Notes: generated by a model from the sequence alone, not told the origin. Shown: positions 48,613 through 58,947, counted from the stretch's first letter. The stretch: DNA of 64,000 nt from Halobacteriales archaeon QS_4_69_31 (GCA_003021655.1 PXRP01000001.1:62001-126000), one strand, 5' to 3'. A program made the numbers and translations.

Positions 48613-48880
48613 ACCTCGACTATGCGAGTGAGAGAGAATGAAGCCATCGGTCCCGGCCGGGAGAGGATTCATTACCGAGGACACGTGACCACGATGTATG
48701 CACTCCGGGTCGCCCGAGAGACCGGCCTCCGAGCCCGGGGACGGAGAGGGACCGGCGGTCGCGCTGGGATGGCTCGACGGGATGGCGTCCGCGCTCGGAA
48801 GGCTCGACGGGATGGCGGCCACCCTCGGAGGGCGCGAAGGACCGGCGGCCCCGCGGCCGGGACCGGAGGGGTGAAGACAC

Positions 48881-50935
48881 GTGGCAGGCTCATCCGCACC
48901 GGCCGGCCCGACGGCGTCCGCGACCGGCGTCGACCGGCGGCAACTGGCCACGGTCGGCCTCTGTCTCGTGGGCCTCTTTCTGGCGTCGATACTGGCACCG
49001 CCGGCGGTCTCGTCGCCGGACGTACCCACCCCAGAGGGCCAGCCGACACCGTCGGAACCCCCAGACGATGGCGGTAGTGGCTCCCCCGACGTCGTCAGCG
49101 ACGGCGGAGAGCCCCTTGCGGTCCCCGGCAACGACACATTCTCGAACGAGGACGGGTGCGTGGTCGTCCTGGGGAGCGGCCCGCGACCGGGCGAGACGGT
49201 CGCGGTCAGGGTCTGGAACGACCGCCGACCGGTCCCCGACGTGCCCGTGCGGTTCAACGGCGACCCGGTCGGGCGGACCAACGAGACCGGCGTCGTCACC
49301 GCGGCGGTCCCGTACAACCGGACGCTGTCGGTGAGCGTCGAACTGGTGGACGTCGAGAACTGCGAGTTCGTCCGCCGCAACGAACAGGCGCTCCGCGAAC
49401 CGGGCGTCGCGACGGCCCGCGATGGACGCGAGGCGAATGAAAGCGCGAGCGTCCTCGCCGTGGTCGAATCAGCCATCGACGGCCCACCGACGGGCGATGT
49501 CGCCCGGCAGGCCACGCCGAGCGGGAACCTCACCGGTACCTACGAGGTGTACGGCGAGGCGAACGTCTCCGTGGTCGGCGGGCCGTATCCGGGCGAGGCG
49601 GTGACCGTCGTCGCCCACGTCGCGGGCGTGGCGATGACGGACGCGTCGGTCACAGTCGGCGGCGAGTCGGTCGCGACGACCGACGGGACGGGCCGGGCCG
49701 AGGTGACCGTCCCCGACAGGGACGAGGTACAGGTCGGCGTCAGCCGCGGCGACTTCGGGGCGACGACGACGGTGGACGTGCTGGTGCTGGCCGCGTCGGT
49801 GGTCCCACAGGAGGGGTTCCCGTTCCCGGGCGAGCGCGTCCGCGTCCGGGTGACCAGCGACGACGACCCCGTCGGGAGCGTCCCGGTGTCGGTCGGGGGC
49901 CAGCGGGTCGGCGTGACCGGGCCGGACGGGACCGTCTCGACCGCGCTCCCGCTGGACCCGCTGGCCGCGGTGACCGCCCGGACGGACCGACAGACCGCCC
50001 GCGTGGGGCCGTGGCTGGTCTACGCACCGACCCTCGCCGGGACCGCCGTCCTGGGGGCGCTCGCGGCGGTCTCGACGGCGGTCGTCTCTCAGCGCCGGGG
50101 CCGAGACACGGCCCGGACGGTGACCGAGGGATGGCTGGGCGCGTTCGTCCTCTTCGCGGGGCTCGTCGTCGGTGAACTGCCGGGGGTGCTCCTGGCCGCT
50201 GTCTGTGTCCTCGCCGCGGGGCTGTACCGCTATCGCGACACCGCCGGGCCGCGCGGCCGGGAGGGCGCCGACGCGCTCGCCGGCATGGCCCAGACCGCAA
50301 GGACGACCGCGCTCTCGCTGGCCGACCGTCTGGCCCGGGGGAGCGAGTGGGTCGCGAGACTCCGCGCTCGCTTCGCCGCGGCGGTCTCTGGCCGGAGCCT
50401 GCGCGAGCGGATCCGGTCGCTGGCCGCGGCCCTCCGGCGGGTCGCGGCGGGATGGGTCAGCGTCCAGCGGGGCGTCGCGGCCGTCGGCGCGGTCGTCGGC
50501 GTCGCCCTGGCGACGGTACAGTGGCACCTCGCGGGGTTCGTCGCGTCAGTGCTCGGGGTCGTCCTCCTCGCGAGTCTCGTCGTCCTGTGGCGCCGTGGCG
50601 ACCCGACCGACGAGTCCCCCGACGAGGACCACGTGCCAACGGAGGGGCGGACGACCGGCACCGGACGGGTCGACCGGGAGCGAGTGGCCTCCGTCCGGGG
50701 ACTCTGGCGGCGGTTCGCGCGCAGTGTCTCCCCCGGGCGCTGGCGGACCAGCACGCCCGGCGAGGTGGGCCGGGCGGCCATCGAGCGGGGCCTCCCGCGG
50801 GAACCGGTCGAGACCCTGACACAGGCGTTCCGCGAGGTCGAGTACGGAGCGGCGCCCGCACAGAAGCGCCGCGAGCGCGCCAGAGAGGCCTTCGAGCGCC
50901 TGCGCGCCGCCGACTCCGAGGAGGAAGAGCGATGA
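48881..50935 (+). CDS. Secreted/membrane protein with DUF4129-like C-terminus, 684 aa
   Basis: An N-terminal anchor (ATVGLCLVGLFLASILAPPA) is followed by an extracellular region of immunoglobulin-like repeats (SVVGGPYPGEAVTVVAHVAG and EGFPFPGERVRVRVTSDDDP). Several membrane helices come next (about 375-455, 530-570), then a cytoplasmic C-terminus (AIERGLPREPVETLTQAFRE) like DUF4129. It is the first gene of a five-gene unit with DUF58 and MoxR proteins. It is probably part of a membrane stress or assembly complex. Confidence 0.85.
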   Translation: MAGSSAPAGPTASATGVDRRQLATVGLCLVGLFLASILAPPAVSSPDVPTPEGQPTPSEPPDDGGSGSPDVVSDGGEPLAVPGNDTFSNEDGCVVVLGSGPRPGETVAVRVWNDRRPVPDVPVRFNGDPVGRTNETGVVTAAVPYNRTLSVSVELVDVENCEFVRRNEQALREPGVATARDGREANESASVLAVVESAIDGPPTGDVARQATPSGNLTGTYEVYGEANVSVVGGPYPGEAVTVVAHVAGVAMTDASVTVGGESVATTDGTGRAEVTVPDRDEVQVGVSRGDFGATTTVDVLVLAASVVPQEGFPFPGERVRVRVTSDDDPVGSVPVSVGGQRVGVTGPDGTVSTALPLDPLAAVTARTDRQTARVGPWLVYAPTLAGTAVLGALAAVSTAVVSQRRGRDTARTVTEGWLGAFVLFAGLVVGELPGVLLAAVCVLAAGLYRYRDTAGPRGREGADALAGMAQTARTTALSLADRLARGSEWVARLRARFAAAVSGRSLRERIRSLAAALRRVAAGWVSVQRGVAAVGAVVGVALATVQWHLAGFVASVLGVVLLASLVVLWRRGDPTDESPDEDHVPTEGRTTGTGRVDRERVASVRGLWRRFARSVSPGRWRTSTPGEVGRAAIERGLPREPVETLTQAFREVEYGAAPAQKRRERAREAFERLRAADSEEEER

Positions 50936-52065
50936 ACGGGCGCCGCGTCGGGCGGGCGGCGGCGTTCGGTGCCGGCCTGCTTGCGCTGGTGGCCGGCCTT
51001 GCAGTCGGGGTCGCCGTCGGTCCGCGACCGACGCCGGGCGGGCCCACGGCGCTGGGCGTCCTCGCCGGGGTCGCGGCCGCCGGGGTCGCGCTCTGGAAAC
51101 TCCGGTCGGGCGGGCCCGACTCCGCGGTGCCCGCCCCGTGGACGGACGAGGGGGCTGTCGTGGCCGACACCCCGGAGGAGGCGAGCCGGGAGACGCGGGT
51201 CTCCGGGCGGGCGTTCGCAGAGGTCCTCGACAGGGCCGGCGAGCGGGCGCGAGCGGCCGACTCCGTCGAGGAGGGCGTCGCGACGGCCCGCGAGCCGCTC
51301 CGGCGGACGCTCGAAGCGGCGCTGGTCGAGGGCGGCCGGGACCGCCACGAGGTCGAGACGGCGCTCGCCGAGGGGACCTGGACCGACGACCCGGAGGCGG
51401 CCGCTGTCCTCGACGCCGCCGTCGATCCGCCGGACCGGTCGCTCCGGCGGCGACTCCGGGCCTGGCTGTTCCCGGAGCGGGCCGTCCGCCGGCGGACGAC
51501 CCGCGCCGTCGCCGCGGTCACCACGGCCACCGACGAGGCGCTCCCGTCACTGCCGGGCGAGGACGCCCCCCGCTCGGTGCCCGTGCTGGAACCGACGCTG
51601 TCGGAACTCCGGCGGGCCGCCGACGGCACGCTCCACCGGAGCGAGCGCGCCGGGGTCCGGGGTCGCCCGGCCGACGGCCGCGCAAAACGAGCGGACTCAC
51701 GGTTCGGACGGCCCGACCCGGCGGACGGCTACAGACACGAGTACGTGCCTACGCCCGGTGAAGACGTCCCCACGCCAAGCGAGGACGTCCCTCCGCCCGG
51801 CGAGGACGGCGACGCACCCGGCGAGGACGGCGACGCACCCGGCGAGGACGGCGCCGCATCCATCGAGGCCGGCGGAGCGCTGCCACCCGACGCGGCCCCT
51901 GGCCGCGGCGAAGCCGGCGAGAGCGGGCCGGCGACCGGACCCGGCGACGAGGCCGGCAGTTCGACGGGAGACGAAGGGTCCGAGTCGGCCGACGGGGACG
52001 CGCTGGCCGACGGGGACGCGCTGGCCGACTGGGACGACGGCTGGCTGGAGGCGAGTGACGGATGA
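50932..52065 (+). CDS. Membrane-anchored protein with repeat tail, 377 aa
   Basis: Two transmembrane helices (AFGAGLLALVAGLAVGVAV and LGVLAGVAAAGVALWKL) are followed by a cytoplasmic helical domain. An acidic Pro/Gly/Asp tail has repeats such as GEDVPTPSEDVPPP and GEDGDAPGEDGDAPGEDG. It corresponds to the partner protein commonly found between the DUF4129 and DUF58 genes. Both ends overlap their neighbours by four bases. The repeats may vary in number between strains. Confidence 0.8.
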   Translation: MNGRRVGRAAAFGAGLLALVAGLAVGVAVGPRPTPGGPTALGVLAGVAAAGVALWKLRSGGPDSAVPAPWTDEGAVVADTPEEASRETRVSGRAFAEVLDRAGERARAADSVEEGVATAREPLRRTLEAALVEGGRDRHEVETALAEGTWTDDPEAAAVLDAAVDPPDRSLRRRLRAWLFPERAVRRRTTRAVAAVTTATDEALPSLPGEDAPRSVPVLEPTLSELRRAADGTLHRSERAGVRGRPADGRAKRADSRFGRPDPADGYRHEYVPTPGEDVPTPSEDVPPPGEDGDAPGEDGDAPGEDGAASIEAGGALPPDAAPGRGEAGESGPATGPGDEAGSSTGDEGSESADGDALADGDALADWDDGWLEASDG

Positions 52066-53435
52066 CCGGCGACGACTCGCGGCCGGGCGACCGGGTGCCG
52101 GTCGGCGGGCGGCGGGCGCGCTGGCGCGGGGCGGTCGCCGCAGCGGTCGTCCTCGCCGGCGCGGGCGCGTGGCTGGGTGACGGGGCCCTCGTGCTGGCGG
52201 GAACCATCCCGCTGGCGTACCTGGCCTCCGGCTCGCTCTCGGCGGTCGAGGTGCCCGAACTGGCCGTCGAGCGGTCGGTCGCGGCGTCGCCGGCACCGCC
52301 CGGACGGCCGGTCGGGGTGACGCTCTCGGTGACAAACGAGACGGAGCGGACCCTCTCGGACGTTCGGGTGGTCGACGGGGTGCCCGACGACCTGGCGGTG
52401 CTGGACGGGTCGCCGCGGGCCGGGGTAGCCCTGGAGCCCGGCGAGACGTGGACGGGGGAGTACACGGTCGTCGCGCGGCGGGGCGAGTACCGGTTCGACC
52501 CGCCGCGGGTCCGCGTCCGCGGGACCGGCGGGGGCGCCGTCGCGACGACGACGCGTCCGGCCGAGGGCGACGACCGCCTGGTCTGTCGGTTCGACGCGGA
52601 GGCGCCGCCGGTCACCGACGAGGGGACGGACCACATCGGGCAGCTCTCCTCTGACGACCCCGGGGCCGGGCTGACCTTCCACTCGAGCCGCGAGTACCGC
52701 CACGGCGACCCCGCGGACCGCATCAACTGGCGCCAGTACGCAAAGCGGGGCGAACTCGCGACCGTCAACTACGAACAGTGGGTGTCGACGACGGTGGTCC
52801 TGGTGCTGGACGCGCGGCCGGCCTGTCAGGTCGGCGCGGGACCGGGACGCCCCTCGGCGGTCGAACTCGGGGCCTACGCTGCGACCCAGGCCATGACCGC
52901 CCTGCTCCGTGCCGGCCACGACGTGGCGGTCGCGGCCGTCGGCGTCGACGGGTCGGGACCGGCGGGGACCGGCTGGGTCGGCCCCGGCCGGGGCCGCGAG
53001 CAACGCGAGCGCGCACTGTCGCTGTTCGAGACCGCGAGCGAGGCCGGCGGGTCGAACCCGGAACGGAACCGCCGGGGGTTCCGGAAGGTCGCCGAACTGG
53101 CGGGGCCGGACGCCGAACTCCTGTTGGTCTCGCCGCTACTGGACGACGTCCCGGTCGAGGCCGTCACCGAGTGGCAGGCCTTCGGTCACGCCCGGACCGT
53201 CCTCTCGCCTGACGTCGTCCCGGACAACACCGTCAGCGGGCGGGTAGAGGCAGTCAGGCGGCGGACGCGGCTGGCCCGGTGCCAGTCGACCGGCGCCCGG
53301 GTCGTCGACTGGCGGCGCGGCACGCCGCTGCCGGTCGTCCTTGACCACGCGCTGGACGTCGCCGCGCGGGACGTCGAGGAGTTCGCACACGCTGGCGCGA
53401 GCGTGACACCGACCACACGGGAGGGCGGTCGCTGA
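52062..53435 (+). CDS. DUF58 protein, 457 aa
   Basis: Two membrane helices (AVVLAGAGAWLGDGALVL and LAGTIPLAYLASGSLSA) precede an immunoglobulin-like domain (VSVTNETERTLSDVRVV) and the DUF58 motif HSSREYRHGDPADRINWRQY. A von Willebrand factor A-like domain follows (TVVLVLDARPACQVG). The family works with MoxR ATPases. It sits in the middle of the five-gene unit. Confidence 0.88.
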   Translation: MTGDDSRPGDRVPVGGRRARWRGAVAAAVVLAGAGAWLGDGALVLAGTIPLAYLASGSLSAVEVPELAVERSVAASPAPPGRPVGVTLSVTNETERTLSDVRVVDGVPDDLAVLDGSPRAGVALEPGETWTGEYTVVARRGEYRFDPPRVRVRGTGGGAVATTTRPAEGDDRLVCRFDAEAPPVTDEGTDHIGQLSSDDPGAGLTFHSSREYRHGDPADRINWRQYAKRGELATVNYEQWVSTTVVLVLDARPACQVGAGPGRPSAVELGAYAATQAMTALLRAGHDVAVAAVGVDGSGPAGTGWVGPGRGREQRERALSLFETASEAGGSNPERNRRGFRKVAELAGPDAELLLVSPLLDDVPVEAVTEWQAFGHARTVLSPDVVPDNTVSGRVEAVRRRTRLARCQSTGARVVDWRRGTPLPVVLDHALDVAARDVEEFAHAGASVTPTTREGGR

Positions 53436-54847
53436 TGCCGTTCGGCCCGCGACTCGACCGGCCCTCGGCGGTCGGCACGGAGGGGCGCCCGCGCGCGACG
53501 AGTCTCGGCGTCGCGGCGCTGGTGACCGTGGCCGTCGTCGTCGCGACCGGCGTCGCGGTCGGCGACCCGGGGCTGTTCGGCGGGGTCGGGCTGCTGGTCG
53601 GCCTGACCGTCGCCGGGGTCGCGCTGGCCGACCGGGAGCGGCCGGTCGAGGCCGTCGTCGGCCACCTGCTGTTCCTGCCGGCGGCGTCGCTCCTGGTCGC
53701 CCTCGTCGTCCTCCAGCCGTCGTTCGTCCGGGTGGGGGTCGTCCTCGCGCTGGCCGGCGTCGCGAGCGGCTACGCCGACGTGGCCGACGCCGAGACGGTT
53801 TCGGAGGCGCTGGAGACCAACCTGCTCGCTTACGTGTTCGGCTTCGTGGGGCTGTTCGCGGTGGGCGCCGTCGCGCTCGGCGCGCGGCTGACCGTGGGGT
53901 TGGCGGAGGGACTGGCGTCGGCCGGCGGCGGGCCGGTGGCGCTGGCCGTTCTGGGGGTTCTGGTCGCCGTCGCCTGCGGGTGTCTCGTCCTGGCTGTCCG
54001 GACGGTCCCCGCCGTCGACCTGGCCCCCGCGAGCCGTCACGACGAGGTGGCCGGGTACCTCCGGCGCGCCCAGCGGGGGCTGGCCGCGCTCGCGGGTCTC
54101 GCGATGGCCGGGGCGCTGATACTCGTCGCGCTCGCCGTCGGGACGCGCTCCTCGCCGGTCGCGGGACCGCTCTCGTCGGTCGGGGAGACGGTGACTTCGG
54201 GTGTCGTCGTGGTACCGGTGTTCGCCGTGGCGGGACTCGCAGTGCTGGTCTCTGTGCTCTCGGTCGCGGTCGAGCGGGCGGGCCGGACGTTCGACGCCGG
54301 GGCTGGCAAAGGGCTGGTCGCGACGCTCGCGGGCGCCGGGTACGTGGTCTTCGTGGGGACCCTCGCGTTGCCCGTCATGACGGTGACGCCGGTGGGGTAC
54401 CTGGCCGTGGCCGTCGCGGTCGTGGTGCCGCTGGCAGTCTACGCAGTGGCGGCCGCCTGGCTCGTCATCTTGCGCCTCGGCGTCGTCTCGGACCGGACGA
54501 TGCCGCCGGGGTTGACCGCGGCCGGACTGGTCTGTCTCGCCGTCGGGGCGGCGGCCGCCGACCTGCCCCACGCGCTCGTGTTCGCGGCCGTCGCGGCGGC
54601 GATGGTCGCCTGGGACGCGGGGACGTTCGGCCTCGGACTGACGGCCGAACTCGGACACCGCCCGGAGACCCGCCGGCTCGAACTCTACCACGGCGTCCTC
54701 GCGGTCGCGGTGGGCGCGGTGGCCGTCGCGGTCGTGACAGCGCTCGACGCGGCGCGGGCGGCCGCGGGGTCGGGTCTCGGGACGCCACAGACGGTGGCGC
54801 TGGCTACGCTCGGGGTCGTGGTTCTGCTGGTCCTGGTTCGCGGGTAG
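53435..54847 (+). CDS. Multi-span membrane protein, 470 aa
   Basis: Roughly ten to twelve hydrophobic segments fill the sequence, for example LGVAALVTVAVVVATGVAVG, VVAPVFAVAG-type helices and ALVFAAVAAAMVAWDAG. Short loops are charged. It follows DUF58 directly (one-base overlap). It is the usual membrane partner in this cluster; the activity is unknown. Confidence 0.8.
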   Translation: MPFGPRLDRPSAVGTEGRPRATSLGVAALVTVAVVVATGVAVGDPGLFGGVGLLVGLTVAGVALADRERPVEAVVGHLLFLPAASLLVALVVLQPSFVRVGVVLALAGVASGYADVADAETVSEALETNLLAYVFGFVGLFAVGAVALGARLTVGLAEGLASAGGGPVALAVLGVLVAVACGCLVLAVRTVPAVDLAPASRHDEVAGYLRRAQRGLAALAGLAMAGALILVALAVGTRSSPVAGPLSSVGETVTSGVVVVPVFAVAGLAVLVSVLSVAVERAGRTFDAGAGKGLVATLAGAGYVVFVGTLALPVMTVTPVGYLAVAVAVVVPLAVYAVAAAWLVILRLGVVSDRTMPPGLTAAGLVCLAVGAAAADLPHALVFAAVAAAMVAWDAGTFGLGLTAELGHRPETRRLELYHGVLAVAVGAVAVAVVTALDAARAAAGSGLGTPQTVALATLGVVVLLVLVRG

Positions 54848-54894
54848 CCGCTGGTGCAATACTTTGATGCGGGCGGGGACTAAACTCCGGGCGA

Positions 54895-56184
54895 ATGACC
54901 GACACGCCGCCCGAGATGACCTACGACGAGGCCAGCGACGTCTGTCTCGACGTGGTCGAGCGGGTCGAGGAGGCCGTCGTCGTCGACCGCGCGGTGCTCT
55001 TCGAGGCGCTCTCGGCCGTCATCGCCAGAGGACACGTCCTCGTCGAGGACGTCCCCGGGACGGGCAAGACGGTGCTCGCGCGAGTCCTCGCCGGGGCGCT
55101 GGGCCTGGAGTTCGGTCGCCTCCAGTTTACCCCCGACCTGCTGCCCGCCGATGTGACGGGGTCAAACGTCTACAACGAACACGACCGCGTCTTCGAGTTC
55201 GCGGAGGGACCCGTGTTCACGAACGTCCTCCTCGCGGACGAGATCAACCGCGCGCCGCCCAAGACACAGGCGGCGCTCCTGGAGGCCATGGAGGAACGCC
55301 AGGTCAGCGTCGACGGGACGACACACGACCTCCCGGACCCGTTCGTCGTCGTCGCGACACAGAACCCCGTCGAGCAGGACGGGACCTTCCGGCTCCCGGA
55401 GGCCCAGCGCGACCGCTTCAGCGTGAAGACCTCGCTTGGCTACCCCGACGTCGAGGGGGAGATGGGGCTGCTCGACCGCCGGGCCAACCGCCGGACGATC
55501 GCGCCGAGCGTCGACGCGGTCGTCGACCGCGCCACGCTGGTCGCGCTCCAGGACCTCGCCGAGGACGTCCGGGTCGACGAGAAGGTCCGCCGATACATCA
55601 TCGACGTCGCGCGCGAGACCCGCGAGGACGGCCGCACCGAGATCGGCGTCTCGCCGCGGGGGATCCAGCGGGTCTTCGAGGCCGTCCGCGCCAGCGCCGT
55701 CATCAGCGGCCGCGGCTACGCCACGCCCGACGACGTGAAGCGCCTGGCGATCCCGACGATGGCCCACCGGGTCGTCCTGACCACCGAGGCAACCGTCGAG
55801 GGCGTCGACCCCTACCAGGTCGTCCAGCGCGCCCTCGACGTTGTCGAAGTCCCCGCCGTCTCGCCGACCGCCCCCGACCCCGAAGCGACCGCCGACGGAC
55901 AGGCCGAAGGCCGGAGCGTCGAGGAATCTACGGCCGACGGCCGGACGGCCGACGGACAGTCCCGGGGACGTGCGGCCGACGGGTCTGCGGGGAACGGAGC
56001 GACCGAGGCGACGGAAACGGACCGAGCGACCCGCGGGACAGACGAAACGGCCGGCACGACGGACGCCGAGACCGACGAAGCGGCCGGCGAGACGGGTGCC
56101 GGAACCGACCAAGAGGCAGGCGCGCCGGAAGCCAGGGACGGGACGGCCGACGGTCGCGGTGGCGAGTCGGGGGCGGGCGAGTGA
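54895..56184 (+). CDS. MoxR-family AAA ATPase, 429 aa
   Basis: A chaperone-like AAA+ ATPase. Walker A is VEDVPGTGKTVLARVL (near residue 48), Walker B LLADEINRAPPKTQ (near residue 112) and sensor 1 VVATQNPVEQDG. The lid domain ends DVVEVPAVSP, after which an unusual Ala/Thr/Asp/Glu-rich tail of about 110 residues follows. It probably remodels the DUF58/DUF4129 proteins encoded just before it. The gap to the previous gene is 47 bases. Confidence 0.93.
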   Translation: MTDTPPEMTYDEASDVCLDVVERVEEAVVVDRAVLFEALSAVIARGHVLVEDVPGTGKTVLARVLAGALGLEFGRLQFTPDLLPADVTGSNVYNEHDRVFEFAEGPVFTNVLLADEINRAPPKTQAALLEAMEERQVSVDGTTHDLPDPFVVVATQNPVEQDGTFRLPEAQRDRFSVKTSLGYPDVEGEMGLLDRRANRRTIAPSVDAVVDRATLVALQDLAEDVRVDEKVRRYIIDVARETREDGRTEIGVSPRGIQRVFEAVRASAVISGRGYATPDDVKRLAIPTMAHRVVLTTEATVEGVDPYQVVQRALDVVEVPAVSPTAPDPEATADGQAEGRSVEESTADGRTADGQSRGRAADGSAGNGATEATETDRATRGTDETAGTTDAETDEAAGETGAGTDQEAGAPEARDGTADGRGGESGAGE

Positions 56185-56223
56185 CCGACAGCGTTTTTCC
56201 GGTCGCCGCCCCCAGGACGTAGC

Positions 56224-58947
56224 GTGACGCTTCGCGGTGTCGTGGTCGCGGTCGACGAGCCACGGACGGTAAACACGCAGTACGGCGAGAGCGACCTCGT
56301 GGAGGTCGAGCTGCGGCCCGACCGCGGGCGGGGCGGGACGACGACGGTGACGCTGTGGGAGAAGTGGACAGAGACCGCCGACTACCTCGAACCCGGGATG
56401 GAGCTGGCGGTCACAGAGCCGGAGGAAGACGAGTACCGCGGCGAGACCCAGTACGCGACGACGGGCGACTCGATGGTCGTCGTCGAACCCGACTTCATCG
56501 TCGACGTGACTGACGTGCGCTCGTGGGTGCAGTGTCCGCGGATGTACTACCTGAACAAACTCGGGGGGACGCCCCACGCCTACCCCGTCGTCAAGGGGAC
56601 CATCGTCCACGAGGTGTTCGGGGACCTGCTCCGGGGGGCGGACCTGGACGCGGCCGTCGACGAGCGGGTCCACGAGGCGGGGCTGGACCTGGGACTGCTC
56701 GGGAGAGACGCCGAGGCCGTCCGCGAGGAGGTCCGCGAGCACGCCGCAGCCATCGACGGCTGGCTCAGGCAGGGCACGCTGACCGAGACCGACGAGTGGC
56801 GCTCGGAGATGACGCTCGTCAGCGAGACCTACGGCCTCAAGGGGCGGGCCGACGCCGTCCGGCGCGGGATGCCCGTCGAGCTCAAGACCGGCAAGAACAC
56901 CCGCCGGGAGCCCCGCTTTCACGACAAGGTCCAGGCGACGTGTTACGCGCTCCTGCTGGGCGAGCGCCGCGGCGAGCCCCCGGACACGGGGACGCTCCTC
57001 TACACGAAAAACGCCGCGCTGGACAGGAAGGAGGCCGACGGCGACCTCTCGCCGGCCAAGGAGTTCTCCATCGGGTCGGGCCTCCTGGAGTTCGTCGTCC
57101 GGGCGCGCAACGAACTCGCGGCCATGGAGTACGACCTGGGGGTCCCGACCGGCTACGAGGCCGACGCCACGTGCGAGTACTGTTTCGAGCAGGACACCTG
57201 TCTGGCCGTCTCGGGCCGGCTCGACCAGGAGTCCAAGGCCGGCCAGGTCGGGACGCCGGTCCCCGAGGAGGAGCGAGCCTACGTCGACCGCGTCTACCGG
57301 GCGATAGAGCGCGAGCGCCGGGCGGTCCACCGCGAGTACGCCAAACTCTGGGAGCAGTCGCCCGCCGAGCGGGCCGACGACGACCGCGCGCTCGTGGACC
57401 TCGAACCGACGGGGCGGCGCGAACTCGACGGCGGCCGCTGGGAACTGCGCGCCCGCGGGACCGGCGCCGTCTCGAAGATTCGCGAGGGGGACCTCGTGCT
57501 GGCCAGCGACGGCGACCCCGTCCGCGGCGAGGCCGAACTGGCCCGCGTCGGACGAATAGGCGGCGGGCGGGGCCCGGATGCGACGGGGGGCGAGGAGGTA
57601 GTCATCACCGCCGACGAACCCCTCGACCTGCGGCGCCTGGACGTCTACCCCTCGGAGCTGACGACCGACCGGCTACTGACGGCGGTCCACGACGCGGTGC
57701 TCACCCAGCCCCCTGAGTCCAAGGACGTCCTCTTCGAGCGGCGCGCACCCGAGTTCGAGCCCGTCGAGGGGACCTTCGTCGACAACAACCCCGCCCAGAA
57801 CGAGGCGGTCAAGCTGGCCGTCGGCGCCGAGGACTGCGCGCTCGTCCACGGGCCGCCGGGCACGGGCAAGACCTACACGCTGGCACGTCTCGTCCGCGCG
57901 CTGGTCGAACGGGGTGACCGCGTCCTGCTGTCGGCGTTCACGAACCGGGCGGTCGACAACGCCGTCGAGGCGCTGGTCGACCAGGGCTTCGAGGACGTCG
58001 TCCGCGTGGGCACCGAGAGCGGTGTCCGGGCGGACCTCGCGCGGTTCCGGCTGGAACGGGCGGGCGACCCCGACGAGCGGGCGGCCGAGTTGCGGGAGGC
58101 GCCGGTCGTCGCGGCGACGACGGCCTCCTGTGGCTCGCGGGTCATGCGCGAACAGGAGTTCGACGTCGCCGTCGTCGACGAGGCCGGGCAACTCACCGAA
58201 CCGGGGACGCTCGCGGCGACGACGCTCGCCGAGCGGTTCGTCCTCGTCGGCGACCACCAGCAACTCCCACCGGTGGTCCGCGCCGACGCGCCGAATCCTG
58301 CGGGTGAGGACTCGGACGCCCCCGGCGCCGGGCTCTCGGCGTCGCTGTTCGAGCGACTCGTCGAGCGATACCCCGACGCCTCGGTGATGCTCGACCGCCA
58401 GTACCGGATGGCCCAGCGGATCCAGGCGTTTGCCTCCCGGGAGTTCTACGACGGACAGCTCCGCCCGGCGACCGCCGAGGTCGCCGGCCGCCACGTCCGG
58501 GACCTGGAGGGCGTCGACGTCGACGCGCTCCCGGCGGACCTCCGGGGACGGGTCGCCTTCCGCGACCCCGGCGGCCACGCCGAGGGCAACACCAACCCCG
58601 AGGAAGCCGAGGCGGTCGCGGAGGTCGTCGGGGCGTACCTCGACGCGGGCGTCTCGCCCGGCGACGTCGGCGTCATCGCCCCCTTCCGCGCGCAGGTTGC
58701 GGCCATCGGGCGGCACGTGCCCGATGGCGTCACCGTCGACACGGTCGACCGCTTCCAGGGGTCCAGCGAGGAGGCCGTCGTCATCTCCTTCGTGGCGACG
58801 GGCGACCTCTCCAGCCCGGTCTTCGAGGACTACCGGCGCGTCAACGTGGCGCTCACCCGCGCGAAGCGGGCGCTCGTACTCGTCGGGGACGCCGACGCGC
58901 TCGCGACCGACGAGACCTACGGCCGGATGGTCGAGTGGGCGCGGTGA
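56224..58947 (+). CDS. Dna2-like nuclease-helicase, 907 aa
   Basis: An OB-like N-terminus (about 1-90) is followed by a Cas4/RecB-type nuclease with Cys (WVQCPRMYYLNKLGG, near residue 102), active-site region GRADAVRRGMPVELKTGK (near 212) and a Cys triad CEYCFEQDTC (near 318) for an iron-sulfur cluster. The superfamily 1 helicase has Walker A HGPPGTGKTYTLARL (near 542), DEAGQLTEPG and DRFQGSSEEAVVISFV. It starts at a GTG, 40 bases after the MoxR gene. It resembles Dna2 and probably acts in replication or repair. Confidence 0.9.
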   Translation: MTLRGVVVAVDEPRTVNTQYGESDLVEVELRPDRGRGGTTTVTLWEKWTETADYLEPGMELAVTEPEEDEYRGETQYATTGDSMVVVEPDFIVDVTDVRSWVQCPRMYYLNKLGGTPHAYPVVKGTIVHEVFGDLLRGADLDAAVDERVHEAGLDLGLLGRDAEAVREEVREHAAAIDGWLRQGTLTETDEWRSEMTLVSETYGLKGRADAVRRGMPVELKTGKNTRREPRFHDKVQATCYALLLGERRGEPPDTGTLLYTKNAALDRKEADGDLSPAKEFSIGSGLLEFVVRARNELAAMEYDLGVPTGYEADATCEYCFEQDTCLAVSGRLDQESKAGQVGTPVPEEERAYVDRVYRAIERERRAVHREYAKLWEQSPAERADDDRALVDLEPTGRRELDGGRWELRARGTGAVSKIREGDLVLASDGDPVRGEAELARVGRIGGGRGPDATGGEEVVITADEPLDLRRLDVYPSELTTDRLLTAVHDAVLTQPPESKDVLFERRAPEFEPVEGTFVDNNPAQNEAVKLAVGAEDCALVHGPPGTGKTYTLARLVRALVERGDRVLLSAFTNRAVDNAVEALVDQGFEDVVRVGTESGVRADLARFRLERAGDPDERAAELREAPVVAATTASCGSRVMREQEFDVAVVDEAGQLTEPGTLAATTLAERFVLVGDHQQLPPVVRADAPNPAGEDSDAPGAGLSASLFERLVERYPDASVMLDRQYRMAQRIQAFASREFYDGQLRPATAEVAGRHVRDLEGVDVDALPADLRGRVAFRDPGGHAEGNTNPEEAEAVAEVVGAYLDAGVSPGDVGVIAPFRAQVAAIGRHVPDGVTVDTVDRFQGSSEEAVVISFVATGDLSSPVFEDYRRVNVALTRAKRALVLVGDADALATDETYGRMVEWAR

